Shown: positions 6,666 through 13,926 of the stretch, one piece after another
Numbering within the stretch: the stretch's first letter is position 1
Layout of the letters: every line of letters begins with the position of its first letter
NCBI GenBank assembly: GCA_024709185.1
Contig: JANJXE010000144.1
Span: 1 to 13,926, forward strand
DNA from: Paludibacter sp.
Lineage (GTDB): Bacteria > Bacteroidota > Bacteroidia > Bacteroidales > Paludibacteraceae
Length of the DNA stretch: 13,926 nt
Direction: 5' to 3'
The notes under the pieces: generated by a model
What the model was told of the DNA's origin: nothing
Databases searched by the model: none
The model's input: only the letters and a program-made list of their open reading frames with translations
Translations under genes and position numbers: made by a program

Positions 6666-8069
6666 ATGGACAAACGCAGCCTGCTTATAAAGTTTATTTT
6701 GTTCGATGTGCTGGCAGCCCTCATCGTGTGGCTGTTATTTATGGTTTTTCGTAAGACAGTTGTCGATACGCAAATTTTTCATACCGTTCGTATCTTTATT
6801 CCCAACTATGATTTTGTTTCAGGATTCGTCTTTTTTCCATTGAGTTGTCTGTTTGTTCATTCTCTTTCGGGCTTTTACCGCCGTCCCGAACGACAAACGA
6901 AAACGGTAGCGATAATGACTACTTTTGTATCGTCACTCATTGTATCCATCGTTATCTTTTTTGTGTTGATGATCGACGATATCGTGGTGTCCTACGAATA
7001 TTACTACTATTCGCTGTTGGTTTTATTCAGCCTTATGTTTTTTGTGACGCTCACATTCCGCCTGTATCAGTATTTTCAAATTCGTAAAGCCTTTCGTTCG
7101 AAACGATGGACGATCAATACCCTCATAATCGGAACTGGTAAAAAGGCCCTTAAAATGGCGCAGGAAATTGAGCAAAATGCGGAGGAGTATACCCTGAAAG
7201 GATTTGTGCATGTCGATAATCAGCCCGGTGAAGTGCCACGTGATCAGGTGATTGGCTATATGAACGGAATTGGGGAAGTCATCAGTAAGTACGATATTAA
7301 GGATGTGATCATTTCGCTGGATACCACCGATGAGCATCAGCTTTTCCGTTTAATCAATGCAATGTACAGCTACGAAGTCGATATTCGTTTCACGCCAAGG
7401 TTGTACGAGATTCTTACCGGAGGTTCGCGTATCCGGATGATGGGTACCAGTCCGTTGGTGAATATTACCAACCTGAACATGCCCGACTGGCAATTCAGTA
7501 TAAAACGGTATTTTGATATTGTATTTTCGCTGATATTGATACTTCTTTCGGCTCCTGTGTTGGTTTATTTTATGATAAAGATAAAGGCCGACTCACCCGG
7601 TCCTGTGTTTTACCTTCAGGAAAGGGTGGGGTACCTGGGTAAGTCGTTTAATATTATTAAATTCCGTACGATGTACGATGGTTCGGAAAACGGCGTGCCT
7701 CAGCTTAGTAGTGCCAACGACGAGCGCATTACACCCCTTGGCAGAATGATGCGTAAGTACAGAATTGACGAATTACCGCAATTGATTAATATATTGAAAG
7801 GCGATATGAGTGTAGTGGGACCTCGTCCGGAACGCAGGTTTTTTATCGATCAGATTATTGAAGAAGCGCCTTATTACTGCCTTTTATATAAAATAAGGCC
7901 CGGACTCACTTCCTGGGGACCTATCCGTATAGGATATTCCGATACGATTGAAAAAATGATAGAACGCCTGAATTACGATATCATTTACCTCGATAATATG
8001 TCGCTGATGAACGATTTTAAAATTCTGGCGCAAACAGTAGAGATAGTATTTAAAGGGAAGGGGATCTGA
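6666..8069 (+). CDS. Polyprenyl-phosphate sugar-1-phosphate transferase (WbaP/EpsE-like) starting a surface glycan
   Basis: This 467-residue inner-membrane protein belongs to the bacterial sugar transferase family. It moves a sugar-1-phosphate from a nucleotide sugar to undecaprenyl phosphate, the first step of capsule, O-antigen or exopolysaccharide synthesis. Four hydrophobic segments (about 8-28, 48-68, 83-103, 113-133) are followed by a Rossmann-like region with LIIGTGKKA (153-161). The catalytic part starts with KRYFDIVFSL and a hydrophobic hairpin (280-305). It contains PGPVFYLQERVG (311-322), FNIIKFRTM (328-336), RIDELPQL (366-373) with the Asp-Glu pair, and GDMSVVGPRPER (379-390). The ATG at 6666 is chosen because the sequence from 6546 to 6665 holds the promoter and overlaps recJ. 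The sugar cannot be read from sequence. clcA follows after 5 bases. Confidence 0.92.
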   Translation: MDKRSLLIKFILFDVLAALIVWLLFMVFRKTVVDTQIFHTVRIFIPNYDFVSGFVFFPLSCLFVHSLSGFYRRPERQTKTVAIMTTFVSSLIVSIVIFFVLMIDDIVVSYEYYYYSLLVLFSLMFFVTLTFRLYQYFQIRKAFRSKRWTINTLIIGTGKKALKMAQEIEQNAEEYTLKGFVHVDNQPGEVPRDQVIGYMNGIGEVISKYDIKDVIISLDTTDEHQLFRLINAMYSYEVDIRFTPRLYEILTGGSRIRMMGTSPLVNITNLNMPDWQFSIKRYFDIVFSLILILLSAPVLVYFMIKIKADSPGPVFYLQERVGYLGKSFNIIKFRTMYDGSENGVPQLSSANDERITPLGRMMRKYRIDELPQLINILKGDMSVVGPRPERRFFIDQIIEEAPYYCLLYKIRPGLTSWGPIRIGYSDTIEKMIERLNYDIIYLDNMSLMNDFKILAQTVEIVFKGKGI

Positions 8070-8074
8070 CAGGC

Positions 8075-9853
8075 ATGGAAACAAACGATTGGTATCTTAA
8101 GATGATTCAATGGCGTGAAAAGCACATCGGACAGCGCCAGTTTGTTTTGATACTTAGTGTGGTGATAGGCTTTTTTGCATCGGTGGCTGCTAATCTGCTG
8201 AAAGGAGCCATTCATTTTATTCAGAATTTTGTGGTGGAAAGCTCATCTCGTTTCGAGTTAAATTACTGGTACCTGATTTTTCCATCGGTAGGAATACTGC
8301 TTGCTTCGCTGTTTGTGCGTTACATAGTAAAAGATGATATCAGTCATGGGGTGACACGCATATTATATGCCATTTCGCAACGGAAAAGCATTCTGAAGCT
8401 TCACAATACATGGTCGTCGCTGGTTGGTAGTTCGGTAACCATTGGATTCGGTGGTTCGGTAGGGGCCGAGGCCCCGATAGTGCTCACCGGTTCGGCAATT
8501 GGTTCCAACCTGGGTAATTTTTTTAAACTGGATCAGAAAACCCTGATGCTGCTTATAGGTTGTGGTGCAGCAGGTGCGATTGGCGGTATTTTCAAGGCTC
8601 CAATTGCTGGTCTGGTATTTACCTTAGAGGTGTTGATGCTCGATATGACCATGGCTTCGGTGGTGCCAATTCTGCTGGCTTCGGTTACAGCTACCACCTT
8701 TACCTATATTTTTGCAGGTAGTGCTTTTATGTTTTCCTTCAACCATAACGATCCCTTTGTGGTGGAACGGATTCCTCAATTTATAATTTTGGGGATAGTG
8801 TGCGGGCTTGTATCACTTTATTTTACGAGGGGCATGATGAAAGCCGAAGGCTTTTTTAAACGGATACAGAAACCAGTTTGGAAGTTGGTTGCTGCAGGAT
8901 CCATCCTGAGTTTGCTGATTTTTATTTTTCCGCCTTTGTATGGTGAAGGATACAATACGATTGAGGCGCTCATTAACGGACATTCTACAGATGTGATGAA
9001 CAATAGTTTGTTTCTGAACTTCGGCGATTCAGTTTGGGTGATGCTTGCCTACCTTGTTTTTATCATCCTTTTTAAATTACTTGCAACTGCAGCCACCAAT
9101 GGCGCCGGAGGAGTAGGAGGGATATTTGCCCCCTCTTTGTTTTTGGGAAGTATTACCGGTTTTGTGGTCGCCACACTGATAAATCTGGCTGGTTTTGAGG
9201 CTTCCACCTCTAATTTTTCACTGGCTGGTATGTCGGGTGTGATGTCGGGTGTGATGCATGCACCACTTACCGGAATTTTTCTAATTGCTGAACTCACCGG
9301 TAGTTACGGGCTGTTTATGGCTCTGATGATCGTGTCGACTGTATCTTACCTGACCATAATTATATTTGAAAAACACAGTTTGTATGCCATGCGACTGGCC
9401 GAGAAGGGCGAGCTGATTACCCACAACAAGGACAAGGCTGTACTCACCCTGATGAAGATGGACAATGTGATTGAGACCGATTTACAAATACTTACGCCTG
9501 AGATGACCCTGGGTGAACTGGTAAAGGTGATCTCTAAATCGCGTCGGAATATATTTCCTGTAGTTGAGTCGGAAACGGGTCGTTTGCAGGGCGTTGTGTT
9601 GCTCGATGAAGTTCGGAATATCATGTTCCGCCCCGAGTTATACAACCGGTTTACTGTGCGTAAACTGATGATTTCGCCACCAGCCACCATTCAGCAGCAT
9701 TTGCCCATGGAAAAGGTGATGCAGATATTTGAGGACACAGGCGCATGGAATCTTCCGGTGGTTGATGAACGAATGTGTTATGTGGGTTATGTTTCGAAAT
9801 CGAAGATTTTCAGTACGTACCGACATGTGTTGGTGCATTTCAGCGACGAATAG
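8075..9853 (+). CDS. ClC-family chloride transporter/channel with C-terminal CBS domains
   Basis: This 592-residue inner-membrane protein is a ClC family member that moves chloride or a similar anion. The membrane part is about 20-435. The filter segment reads GGSVGAEAP (126-134), where Glu132 matches the gating glutamate of GREGP. Other motifs are GGIFAPSL (348-355), the FTLEV segment (182-186) and SLYAMRLAEK (435-444), whose Tyr437 would be the anion-binding tyrosine. The proton-glutamate position of E. coli ClC is Val186 here, and the GSGIP serine aligns with His91. Both changes are by eye and leave open whether it is a channel or an exchanger. The C-terminal region (about 460-590) holds two CBS domains, commonly nucleotide-sensing. 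It lies 5 bases after the glycosyltransferase and 16 before xseB. Confidence 0.93.
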   Translation: METNDWYLKMIQWREKHIGQRQFVLILSVVIGFFASVAANLLKGAIHFIQNFVVESSSRFELNYWYLIFPSVGILLASLFVRYIVKDDISHGVTRILYAISQRKSILKLHNTWSSLVGSSVTIGFGGSVGAEAPIVLTGSAIGSNLGNFFKLDQKTLMLLIGCGAAGAIGGIFKAPIAGLVFTLEVLMLDMTMASVVPILLASVTATTFTYIFAGSAFMFSFNHNDPFVVERIPQFIILGIVCGLVSLYFTRGMMKAEGFFKRIQKPVWKLVAAGSILSLLIFIFPPLYGEGYNTIEALINGHSTDVMNNSLFLNFGDSVWVMLAYLVFIILFKLLATAATNGAGGVGGIFAPSLFLGSITGFVVATLINLAGFEASTSNFSLAGMSGVMSGVMHAPLTGIFLIAELTGSYGLFMALMIVSTVSYLTIIIFEKHSLYAMRLAEKGELITHNKDKAVLTLMKMDNVIETDLQILTPEMTLGELVKVISKSRRNIFPVVESETGRLQGVVLLDEVRNIMFRPELYNRFTVRKLMISPPATIQQHLPMEKVMQIFEDTGAWNLPVVDERMCYVGYVSKSKIFSTYRHVLVHFSDE

Positions 9854-9869
9854 AAATTAAAAACTAAAT

Positions 9870-10070
9870 ATGGGAGAAACAATAAAGATAAGCTACTCGG
9901 AAGCAGTGGCAGAACTGAATACTATTTTACAGGAACTGGAGAATAGTGATCAGGTGAATATGGATACAATAGGTTCCAGTGTGAAGCGGGCCGCCTTTCT
10001 CATGGAGATTTGCAGAAAACAATTGCACGAAATGGAAGAAGAACTCCGGAAAATAGTAGAAAATTTATGA
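9870..10070 (+). CDS. xseB: Exodeoxyribonuclease VII small subunit
   Basis: The 66-residue product matches XseB, the small subunit of exonuclease VII, which cuts single-stranded DNA into short oligonucleotides in repair. The family signature is visible: SYSEAVAELNTILQELEN (8-25), a central helix with SSVKRAAFLMEICRKQL (36-52) and a coiled charged tail EMEEELRKI. The usual acidic-rich middle (LxLEESLxLFExG) is more divergent here (VNMDTIGSSVKRA). The ATG lies in an A-rich context, normal for this phylum. The catalytic partner xseA, often directly upstream, is absent; the upstream gene encodes the ClC protein, 16 bases away. It is last in its run, with no convincing terminator after it. Confidence 0.88.
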   Translation: MGETIKISYSEAVAELNTILQELENSDQVNMDTIGSSVKRAAFLMEICRKQLHEMEEELRKIVENL

Positions 10071-10207
10071 TTATTTTCTGAACAGACTATAAATCCAATT
10101 AACAATTGAGAAGTAGAAAAAGTGACATTCCGACAAGGTTTGTTGCTTTTTTTTGTTTGTTTCGGTGTGGGAGCTTAAAAAATATTTTCGTTCTGACATC
10201 AACAGCT

Positions 10208-10239
10208 CTTGTTTTATACAAAACTATCACATATATTTG
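10208..10239 (+). promoter_or_regulatory. Promoter of the susC-susD pair
   Basis: CTTG (10208-10211) and TATATTTG (10232-10239) match the -33 and -7 elements of Bacteroidota promoters with a 20-base spacer, the best spaced pair in the window. Transcription would start near 10245, giving a leader of about 60 bases before the susC ATG at 10304. In that leader an 11-codon open frame (10272-10307) overlaps the susC start. Apart from this, nothing else is recognised in the 233-base gap from 10071. Confidence 0.7.
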
Positions 10240-10303
10240 CCGCCGTGAAATGCAAATAAGAATTAACTAACATGAGGTTAAATTTAAACAAAACGGTAAT
10301 TTT

Positions 10304-13300
10304 ATGAGAAAACTAACAATCTTATTTACCTGTCTGCTATTGATAGGTGTAGGTTTAGTCAATGCTCAATCGAGGACTGTAACCGGAAAGGTTATATCCG
10401 CAGAGGACGAGCAGCCAATTATTGGTGCGTCGGTTATGGTTAAAGGAACTACCATCGGGACCATCACCGATGTGAACGGTAACTTTACTATTAGTTTACC
10501 GGCAAATTCGAGAGTTCTGTGGTTTTCGTATGTAGGTATGAAAACAATTGAACTGGATGCCATGAACAACATGATTGCAAGGTTAGAAACGGACACAAAG
10601 TTTCTGGATGAAATTATCGTAACTGGTTACGGTATTCAGCGTAAAAGGGAGCTAACCGGTTCGATTGCGCAGGTAAAAGGGGATGCTATTGCCAATTTGG
10701 TAGCACCAAGTTTCGAAAGTCAACTGGCTGGTCGTTTGCCAGGGGTACAGATATCGACTCGTACCGGTGTACTTGGCCAAACACCAGCTATCAACATTCG
10801 AGGTGTGAACTCTATCACATCCGGAACTTATCCGTTGGTAGTTGTTGATGGAGTGCCAATTATTACTGGTAACTATGGAGCCTACGATGCTACACCTCAC
10901 AACACGCTGGCCGATATTAACCCAGCTGATATTGCTTCTATCGAAGTGTTGAAGGACGGTTCGGCAACCGCCATTTATGGTTCAAGAGCGGCAAATGGTG
11001 TTATCCTTATTACTACCAAACGAGGAACAACCGGTAAAACGAAAGTTACGCTTAACAGTTTTGCTGGTGCCGCATCGCCGGTTAAATTGTACGATCTCCT
11101 GAAAGCAAATGATTTCATAACTATTTCGAACGAAAAGTTTGCGAATGCAGGTACAGCAGCTGCTCAGGCTATTGCTGGTGTCGACGCAGCAGGTAACCCG
11201 ATTGATACCGACTGGATGTCGTTGGTGTTAAGAGAACAGGCACTTCAGCACGAAACCAACCTGTCGATTTCGGGAGCAACTGATAGAAACAACTACTATG
11301 TTTCGTTGGGTTACACAGGTCAGGAAGGTATTGCAGTGGCCAATGCTCTGGATAGATTTACTTTCCGCTCGAATATTGAGCAGAAACTGTACGACTGGTT
11401 GAAGCTGGGAACCAACGCAGGTTTAACCAAAACCACTATTGATGGTTTAAATCAGGGTAGCAATAGTTTATCGGGAAATATTTTCAATGCCATCAGAGCT
11501 TTGCCAAACGTTAGCCCGTGGGATGAAGCTGATCCAACCGGTTACAATATTGATAATGTGGATACACGCGTACTCGGAAGAGGATCTAACTTAAGGATGA
11601 TTGACGATAACCTGCCAAACATTCTTTTTGTATTGGAAACCAACAAGGCAGTTTCTACTTCGTATCGTGCACTTGGTAATGTATATCTGGAAGCGAAATT
11701 CCTGAATAAATTTACCTATCGTCCACAGTTTAGTGCCGACGTTTTATTGAACGATGGTTACCAGTACTGGGATCCACGTCATGGTGATGGCGCCGGCCGT
11801 GGAGGTTATGTGATGCAGACTTTCCAGAATGCAACCCGTTATAACGTACAGAACGTGTTGACGTACTCTGATATTTTTGCAGATGATCACAATTTCACAG
11901 CTACCCTGGTACAGGAGTCGCAGTATCAGAAATATTTCTGGTATCAGGCTGTTGCTCAGAATATCTCCGACCGCTTCTTCCGTCATAACATCATTTCGGG
12001 TACTGCAACTACGCAGAACGTATATGGTTCGATGAGCGAAAACGCACTGCAATCGCTTGCTGCACGTGTCAACTACAACTATCAGAACAAGTATTACCTG
12101 CAGGGTTCTATTCGTCGCGATGCGTTGTCGTCATTGCCTACTGCCAACCGCGTTGGTATCTTCCCGGGTGGATCTGTTGGTTGGACCATGAGCGAAGAAA
12201 GCTTTATCAAGGATAATCTTCCTCAGATTGATGATTTGAAATTAAGAGCTTCGTATGCATCTGTGGGTAACACTTCAATTGGTAATTATCCGTATCTTGG
12301 ATTATTTGGGAGTGCACAGTACGGAACTCAAAACGGTATTTCATTCTCGCAGATGGGTAATGGAAACCTTATGTGGGAAACCAGTAATAAACTGAACGTA
12401 GGTTTAGACCTCACGATGTTTGCAGGAAAGGTAAGTCTGAATGTGGATTATTATCACAACGACCAGTCGAATTTGATTCTTGCTGCACCAACTCCTCCAT
12501 CCTTAGGTGTACCAAGTAACGTAATTAACAAAAATATCGGTAGCTTGTACAACCGTGGTCTTGAAATCTCGGCCAGCTACACTCCGATTTCGACCAAGGA
12601 TCTGAAATGGGATATCAACGGAACACTTACACTCAACCAAAATCAGGTTACCAAGCTGAACGAAGGTCAGGATATTCCGTTTACCTATACTATTGTGAGA
12701 GAAGGTGAATCGATGCATACACTGTATGGATATGAATATTACGGAGTGAATCCTGCCAATGGTAATCCAATCTGGGTAAACAAAGACGATAAACTCGTTC
12801 AGGGTAATATTCAAAATCAGACCTATTATTTCTACGACCCGGAAGCTCCAACTGTAATGTCTACAGCCAATCAGACTACCTTCAATGTGGCAGATAAGAA
12901 GTTATTGGGTAACTCAGTACCTACCTTCTATGGTTCGGTTTCGAGTTCGGTTACCTACAAAGGATTTGATTTAAGCTTTATGTTGCGTTTTTCAGGTGGA
13001 AATAAGATTTTCAACAGAACACGTGGTGAACTGCTAACTCAACAATTCCAAAACAATGGTACCGAAATTCTGGGACGCTGGCAAAGTGTTGATAAACCCG
13101 GTGATGGAATCACTCCAAAGCTGTGGCATGGTCGCGCCAACTTCATTAACATGGATAATAACACTATTTCCCGCTTTATTGAGGATGGATCGTATGTTAA
13201 GTTGGATAATCTTCGTTTAGGTTACACACTTCCTAAAAATGTTGTTAAAGCAATCTCCATGGAAAGTATCCGCGTTTTTGCGCAGGGACAAAATTTATGG

Positions 13301-13423
13301 ACAGCATCCAACTATACCGGACTGGATCCTGAAATGACTGGTGGTACAGGTTTCAACGGAGTAGATTACAATACCAACCCCATTCAGAGAGTTGTTTCGG
13401 TGGGTATTAATGTTAACTTCTAA
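10304..13423 (+). CDS. SusC/RagA-family TonB-dependent outer-membrane receptor
   Basis: The 1039-residue protein is a SusC-type TonB-linked transporter that imports oligosaccharides or peptides across the outer membrane with a SusD lipoprotein lid. The signal peptide ends near LVNA-Q (residue 21). A carboxypeptidase regulatory-like domain follows (about 24-100), with GKVISAEDEQPIIGASV and GTITDVNGNF. The TonB-box region is LDEIIVTGYGIQRKRELTGSI (101-121). The plug (about 117-240) includes PAINIRGVNSI, PLVVVDGVPI, IEVLKDGSATAIYGSRAANG and the family hallmark VILITTKRG (233-241). The remaining 800 residues form the barrel, ending in VSVGINVNF with the terminal Phe used in barrel assembly. The susD gene follows after 14 bases. 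The substrate cannot be judged because the rest of the locus lies beyond the window. Confidence 0.96.
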   Translation: MRKLTILFTCLLLIGVGLVNAQSRTVTGKVISAEDEQPIIGASVMVKGTTIGTITDVNGNFTISLPANSRVLWFSYVGMKTIELDAMNNMIARLETDTKFLDEIIVTGYGIQRKRELTGSIAQVKGDAIANLVAPSFESQLAGRLPGVQISTRTGVLGQTPAINIRGVNSITSGTYPLVVVDGVPIITGNYGAYDATPHNTLADINPADIASIEVLKDGSATAIYGSRAANGVILITTKRGTTGKTKVTLNSFAGAASPVKLYDLLKANDFITISNEKFANAGTAAAQAIAGVDAAGNPIDTDWMSLVLREQALQHETNLSISGATDRNNYYVSLGYTGQEGIAVANALDRFTFRSNIEQKLYDWLKLGTNAGLTKTTIDGLNQGSNSLSGNIFNAIRALPNVSPWDEADPTGYNIDNVDTRVLGRGSNLRMIDDNLPNILFVLETNKAVSTSYRALGNVYLEAKFLNKFTYRPQFSADVLLNDGYQYWDPRHGDGAGRGGYVMQTFQNATRYNVQNVLTYSDIFADDHNFTATLVQESQYQKYFWYQAVAQNISDRFFRHNIISGTATTQNVYGSMSENALQSLAARVNYNYQNKYYLQGSIRRDALSSLPTANRVGIFPGGSVGWTMSEESFIKDNLPQIDDLKLRASYASVGNTSIGNYPYLGLFGSAQYGTQNGISFSQMGNGNLMWETSNKLNVGLDLTMFAGKVSLNVDYYHNDQSNLILAAPTPPSLGVPSNVINKNIGSLYNRGLEISASYTPISTKDLKWDINGTLTLNQNQVTKLNEGQDIPFTYTIVREGESMHTLYGYEYYGVNPANGNPIWVNKDDKLVQGNIQNQTYYFYDPEAPTVMSTANQTTFNVADKKLLGNSVPTFYGSVSSSVTYKGFDLSFMLRFSGGNKIFNRTRGELLTQQFQNNGTEILGRWQSVDKPGDGITPKLWHGRANFINMDNNTISRFIEDGSYVKLDNLRLGYTLPKNVVKAISMESIRVFAQGQNLWTASNYTGLDPEMTGGTGFNGVDYNTNPIQRVVSVGINVNF

Positions 13424-13437
13424 AATAGTTTAAACGT

Positions 13438-13926
13438 ATGAATACTAAATATAATAAGTTTTTTCAGTTCAAGCTTGGACTAGTTCTGGTAGCTTTGCTG
13501 ACGTTCGCATCCTGTAGTGAAGATGCGTTGAATCTCACGCCTTACAGTTCTATTTCTGAATTGTCGGCCTTCGAGAATCCCGATTTGATTTCCCTGTCAG
13601 TGATTGGTGTTTACGACGCCGCACAATCTGGTTTCTACCAGGCTTCTCAGGGATCTGCTTTCCAGGTTCGTGGTTATCCTTTCGGAGCTGCTTCGGTTTC
13701 ACAGGGCGATAACAGAGGAGAGGACATGATGAACATGGCAACCTTCTATCAGATTACCTATAACAGCACTTACGATCCCACTACGGCTAACAATGTTAAC
13801 ATGTGGAATACACTTTGGGCAGTAATCAACAAATGTAATATTGTTATCGAAGGTGTGAAAGCTGCTGGTGCAAAAGGTACTATCAGTGTAGCCCTCGCTG
13901 AAGAATACGAAGGTGAAATGCGTTTC
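13438..13926 (+). CDS. SusD/RagB-family nutrient-binding surface lipoprotein (5' part only)
   Basis: Only the first 163 codons are present; the gene runs off the right edge. The start ATG is 14 bases after the susC stop. The protein opens with a lipoprotein signal peptide whose cleavage box TFASC puts the lipidated cysteine at residue 26. The next residues, SED, resemble the acidic signal that sends Bacteroidota lipoproteins to the outer surface. The following sequence has features of the SusD N-terminus: NLTPYSSIS, the helix with LISLSVIGVYDAAQ, GDNRGEDMMNMA and the helix WNTLWAVINKCNIVIEGV. Such proteins bind the nutrient on the outside and form the lid over SusC. Position next to SusC makes the call firm; substrate is unknown. 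Confidence 0.92.
   Translation, partial: MNTKYNKFFQFKLGLVLVALLTFASCSEDALNLTPYSSISELSAFENPDLISLSVIGVYDAAQSGFYQASQGSAFQVRGYPFGAASVSQGDNRGEDMMNMATFYQITYNSTYDPTTANNVNMWNTLWAVINKCNIVIEGVKAAGAKGTISVALAEEYEGEMRF

Noticed and set aside
10071..10140. Terminator after xseB
   Set aside because: Only a 5-bp CAATT/AATTG stem near 10097-10109 is visible, with no T run following, which is too weak to call.

Overview
The window looks like chromosomal DNA from a member of the Bacteroidota, probably of the Bacteroidales/Marinilabiliales type (the order is inferred). Four things point there: a PorQ protein of the type IX secretion system, a SusC/SusD outer-membrane nutrient-uptake pair, a Bacteroidota-style TonB, and several TAnnTTTG promoter elements with few Shine-Dalgarno sites. 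No rRNA, tRNA, CRISPR array, transposase or phage gene was seen. Nearly all of the sequence is explained by twelve protein genes.

Layout. (1) 1-768, minus strand: a TonB energy transducer with a clear rho-independent terminator. (2) 769-1062: an AT-rich divergent promoter region with repeated T tracts. (3) 1063-4696, plus strand: a tight four-gene run, porQ (secretion), cmk (CMP kinase), ispH (isoprenoid synthesis) and pfkA (glycolysis). (4) 4692-4845: a 154-bp imperfect palindrome whose 36-bp arms are each five tandem heptads. It separates the convergent genes pfkA and recJ, and the stop codons of both lie inside its arms. (5) 4841-6556, minus strand: recJ, a single-strand DNA exonuclease. 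(6) 6666-10070, plus strand: a membrane phosphoglycosyltransferase that starts a surface glycan, a ClC-family chloride transporter with CBS domains, and xseB, the exonuclease VII small subunit, here without xseA beside it. (7) 10071-10303: the promoter and leader region of susC. (8) 10304 to the end: susC and the first 163 codons of susD.

How the genes may work together. TonB is the kind of protein that powers SusC-type receptors, but several tonB genes are usual in this phylum, so pairing this one with this SusC is only a possibility. PorQ belongs to the machinery that attaches secreted proteins to the cell surface. The WbaP-like transferase starts the sort of lipid-linked glycan that can serve as the surface anchor in relatives. 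The cmk, ispH and pfkA genes are housekeeping.

I found no strong candidate for a wholly new system. The items most worth a second look are the heptad palindrome between pfkA and recJ, the unusual pore residues of the ClC protein, the orphan xseB, and a tiny leader ORF that overlaps the susC start codon. Three gene starts were moved inward from the longest open frame: ispH to a GTG at 2838, recJ to an ATG at 6556, and the glycosyltransferase to an ATG at 6666.
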